Below, piece by piece: positions 5,491 through 5,538 of a stretch of DNA of 5,538 nt; within the stretch, counting starts at the first letter, position 1, and every line of letters starts with the position of its first letter. The notes under the pieces were generated by a model. The model had not been told where the DNA came from, made no database searches, and worked only from the letters and a program-made list of their open reading frames with translations. The DNA is from CAG-791 sp964386925 (lineage in GTDB: Bacteria > Bacillota > Clostridia > Lachnospirales > Lachnospiraceae). The DNA lies in contig CAYLUU010000127.1 in NCBI GenBank assembly GCA_964386925.1, positions 1 to 5,538 on the forward strand. Direction: 5' to 3'. The translations under genes and the position numbers were made by a program.

Positions 5491-5538
5491 TTGTATATGT
5501 TAAGCACCCGGCGATTTCAACGTGAATTGGTCCATCCC

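Overview
The window looks like chromosomal DNA from a Bacillota bacterium, most likely an anaerobic Clostridia or Lachnospiraceae-type gut organism. This rests on protein style (an AraC regulator with a non-cupin sensor part, a cysteine-rich M19 dipeptidase, a 7-TM GGDEF/EAL protein), strong GGAGG-type ribosome binding sites, intrinsic terminators and mid-range GC. The assignment is an inference from protein character, not from a marker gene.

Layout. Bases 2-490 (+) hold the C-terminal 162 residues of an AraC-family regulator whose start lies outside the window. A hairpin terminator at 557-584 closes it. An extended -10 promoter directly behind the hairpin probably drives a two-gene (+) unit: an M19 dipeptidase (630-1745) and a transglutaminase-like cysteine-protein (1798-3216), separated by 52 bases with no clear terminator. 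A convergent spacer (3217-3418) holds three short tandem duplications, a long-looped inverted repeat and a 22-bp bidirectional terminator. On the (-) strand, 3419-5350 encodes a 643-residue membrane protein with seven TM segments, a degenerate GGDEF domain and an intact EAL domain, so it is predicted to be a cyclic-di-GMP phosphodiesterase. Its upstream region (5351-5538) holds a plausible promoter, dyads that could be operators or leader structures, and a small overlapping upstream ORF.

How it fits together. The dipeptidase and the transglutaminase-like protein both lack signal peptides and sit in one probable transcript. They may act together on peptides in the cytoplasm, but no substrate can be read from the sequence. 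The AraC regulator is separated from them by a terminator. It could still regulate them, but nothing here proves it. The c-di-GMP protein is a separate convergent unit. I see no RNA gene, CRISPR array, transposase or phage gene. The gene content is mostly ordinary; the less usual points are the insert in the dipeptidase, the uncharacterised N-terminal half of the transglutaminase-like protein, the inactive GGDEF site and the structured non-coding spacers.
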